From the NCBI GenBank assembly GCA_000972765.1, contig CP011265.1, positions 124,001 through 188,000 of the forward strand: a stretch of 64,000 nt of DNA. The letters are read 5' to 3'. Below the pieces are notes generated by a model, which saw only the letters and a list, made by a program, of their open reading frames with translations, searched no databases and was not told the origin of the DNA. Shown piece by piece: positions 62,768 to 64,000 of this stretch. Positions within the stretch are counted from its first letter, which is position 1, and each line of letters starts with the position of its first letter. This stretch comes from Verrucomicrobia bacterium IMCC26134. GTDB taxonomy: Bacteria > Verrucomicrobiota > Verrucomicrobiia > Opitutales > Opitutaceae. The translations under genes and the position numbers were made by a program.

Positions 62768-64000
62768 TTAGCGCAGCTCGGAGCGACGCCAGTAACCGAC
62801 CCTTTTACCCTCCGGCGTGGTGTAGGCGTCGCGCCATATATAATAGTCGTTAAGGAACACGTTCATTCGCGCCCATAATTCATTGGTGTCGGCCGTTTGA
62901 TACCAGAGAATGTAATCAATTTTTTCAGCGGCGGGCCAGACCATGATGCCGTCGATATAGCCATTATACAAGGCTTCCACCTTTTCCATGCGCTGGTTGA
63001 TGGGTTGGGCATAGCCGTGCCAGAGCAGTTCGTGGCCGACCCAGCCCAGCCACATTTGTTTGCCGGCGAAGAGCGGCACCACTGCGGAGTTGGTGAAGGA
63101 ATTGGGGTTGGGGCGCTCGATCGCTATCCCCGTCGGCTCCAGAGTCAGTTGATCCAGCAGGTGCCGGGTGGATTCATCCCTGCGCAAATAGGCGTCCCCT
63201 TGGAGTTTAGCGAAATTAATTTTGGGCGTAAGCCACCAGTATCTGGCGAGTTGGACGCCAAAAACACAGGGGTAGGCACAGGCGATCGCGGCGCATACCC
63301 GCACCCACTTTCGGCTTGCACGCTCGATCAGCACAGGACCGAGCATCATGAGCGTGGCAGCGGCAATCCAGGGCCACCATTTCAGGGTGGTGTTGAAGCG
63401 CTCGGTATCGCCGGAGTAAATGTCGTCTATAAAAGTAAATTCCGAAAGCCCGAGATAGGCGAGGGTGAGCACGGCGAGCCAGAGGCAGAGTTTGTTCCTA
63501 GCGTAAAAGCCGAGCGAGCCGAGCGCGAGGGTAGGCAGGAGGAAAAGAATATAGAGAAGCAGCGGACTGTGGAGCTCCCACGGCACCAGCTTCAGGGAGG
63601 TGGCATAGCTGCCGGCGGCGCCGGTGAAGGCGGTGAGATAGACCGCCGCCGCGAGCCAGACCGCCGCCGCCCCCACGGCGAGTGAGCCGATGATCGCAGC
63701 CCAGTTTTTTCGCTCCCATAGCACCCATCCCGCAATCCAGATAGCTTGCAGCGGAAGGGTCCAGGTATTGGAGAGCAAGGTCCAAGTCAGGGTGGCGCCC
63801 ACGAGAGCGGCATAACGTTTCTTTTTTGTGCGACTGTATAAAACCGCCGCCAAGGCGCCCAAGCCGAGCAGACAATAGCCGGAGTAGGGCGGATGGTAAT
63901 CGCCGAGAAAGGCGGTGTAGGCGAAGGATTCACCTGCGAGGTCCTGCCGGGTATGCTGGCTGGCGTATTCCTGCATCATGGTGCCGACCGGCGCCTTGTC
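62768..64000 (-). CDS. DUF2298-like membrane protein, N-terminus outside the window
   Basis: The frame is open to the right edge (DKAPVGTMMQEYASQ...), so the N-terminus is missing. The visible 410 residues have about nine membrane segments and resemble the C-terminal part of DUF2298 proteins: GDYHPPYSGYCLLGLGA and LLSNTWTLPLQAIW parallel ADLHPHLMALPF and TNTWDWPTYG of the larger fusion gene. A soluble C-terminal domain holds WLGWVGHELLWHGYAQPINQR, also like the larger protein's WSWHQRQQQAG region. It is upstream of the GT2 gene (24-base gap). The family is likely but divergent. Confidence 0.7.
   Translation of the reverse strand, partial: DKAPVGTMMQEYASQHTRQDLAGESFAYTAFLGDYHPPYSGYCLLGLGALAAVLYSRTKKKRYAALVGATLTWTLLSNTWTLPLQAIWIAGWVLWERKNWAAIIGSLAVGAAAVWLAAAVYLTAFTGAAGSYATSLKLVPWELHSPLLLYILFLLPTLALGSLGFYARNKLCLWLAVLTLAYLGLSEFTFIDDIYSGDTERFNTTLKWWPWIAAATLMMLGPVLIERASRKWVRVCAAIACAYPCVFGVQLARYWWLTPKINFAKLQGDAYLRRDESTRHLLDQLTLEPTGIAIERPNPNSFTNSAVVPLFAGKQMWLGWVGHELLWHGYAQPINQRMEKVEALYNGYIDGIMVWPAAEKIDYILWYQTADTNELWARMNVFLNDYYIWRDAYTTPEGKRVGYWRRSELR

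Overview
The window looks like chromosomal DNA from a GC-rich Verrucomicrobiota bacterium, most likely near Opitutaceae. This is an inference from gene content: secreted giant proteins with MBG, SBBP, RCC1, Ig and TSP3 modules, and sulfatase and Gfo/Idh relatives among housekeeping genes. Genes for ribosomal proteins, tRNA synthetase and amidotransferase are intact. No rRNA genes or CRISPR arrays were seen.

Left part (1-22974), accessory in character. Three large secreted proteins are encoded on the minus strand. The first, cut by the window edge, joins calcium-binding TSP3 repeats and VCBS/FG-GAP repeats to a C13 (legumain-like) cysteine peptidase domain. The second has three Ig domains and seven RCC1-like repeats. 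The third is a 3019-residue protein with 26 tandem 72-residue MBG-type repeats, a beta-propeller, and cohesin-like and dockerin-like modules. Next come two 1280-bp IS3-family copies in opposite orientation. Each has its own target duplication (AGAG, ACG) and each lies in a short reading frame. A DUF3293/GIY-YIG fusion and a tyrosine recombinase follow. The recombinase sits beside the 3' part of a tRNA gene, which looks like the right attachment site of an integrated element.

Core part (23169-47725). This holds a PduO-type cobalamin adenosyltransferase, a Gfo/Idh oxidoreductase and peptide deformylase. A plus-strand group follows: an unknown membrane protein, a coiled-coil protein with a degenerate protease-like domain, a sulfatase-fold protein lacking its catalytic residues, and an aldo/keto reductase. 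Then come three minus-strand tRNAs (Lys, Thr, Gln), rpmI-rplT, pheS-pheT, a DUF3127 gene and gatC-gatA-gatB. The run ends with an acetyltransferase, a VWA lipoprotein-like or secreted protein, a DUF4139 protein coupled to a histidine kinase and response regulator, a Fur-family regulator without the usual cysteines, and an SDR. Palindromic intergenic repeats separate several of these genes.

Right part (47900-64000), envelope polysaccharide. The plus-strand set has a GT2, UDP-galactopyranose mutase, a GT-C-like membrane protein and a polyprenyl-phosphate GT2. The minus-strand set has a GT2, a HAD-UbiA fusion (DPPR synthase type), DprE1- and DprE2-like enzymes, a 1461-residue GT-C/DUF2298 fusion and a frameshifted methyltransferase. 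A second DUF2298-like gene runs off the right edge. Together these predict lipid-linked arabinofuranose and galactofuranose donors and the membrane enzymes that use them.
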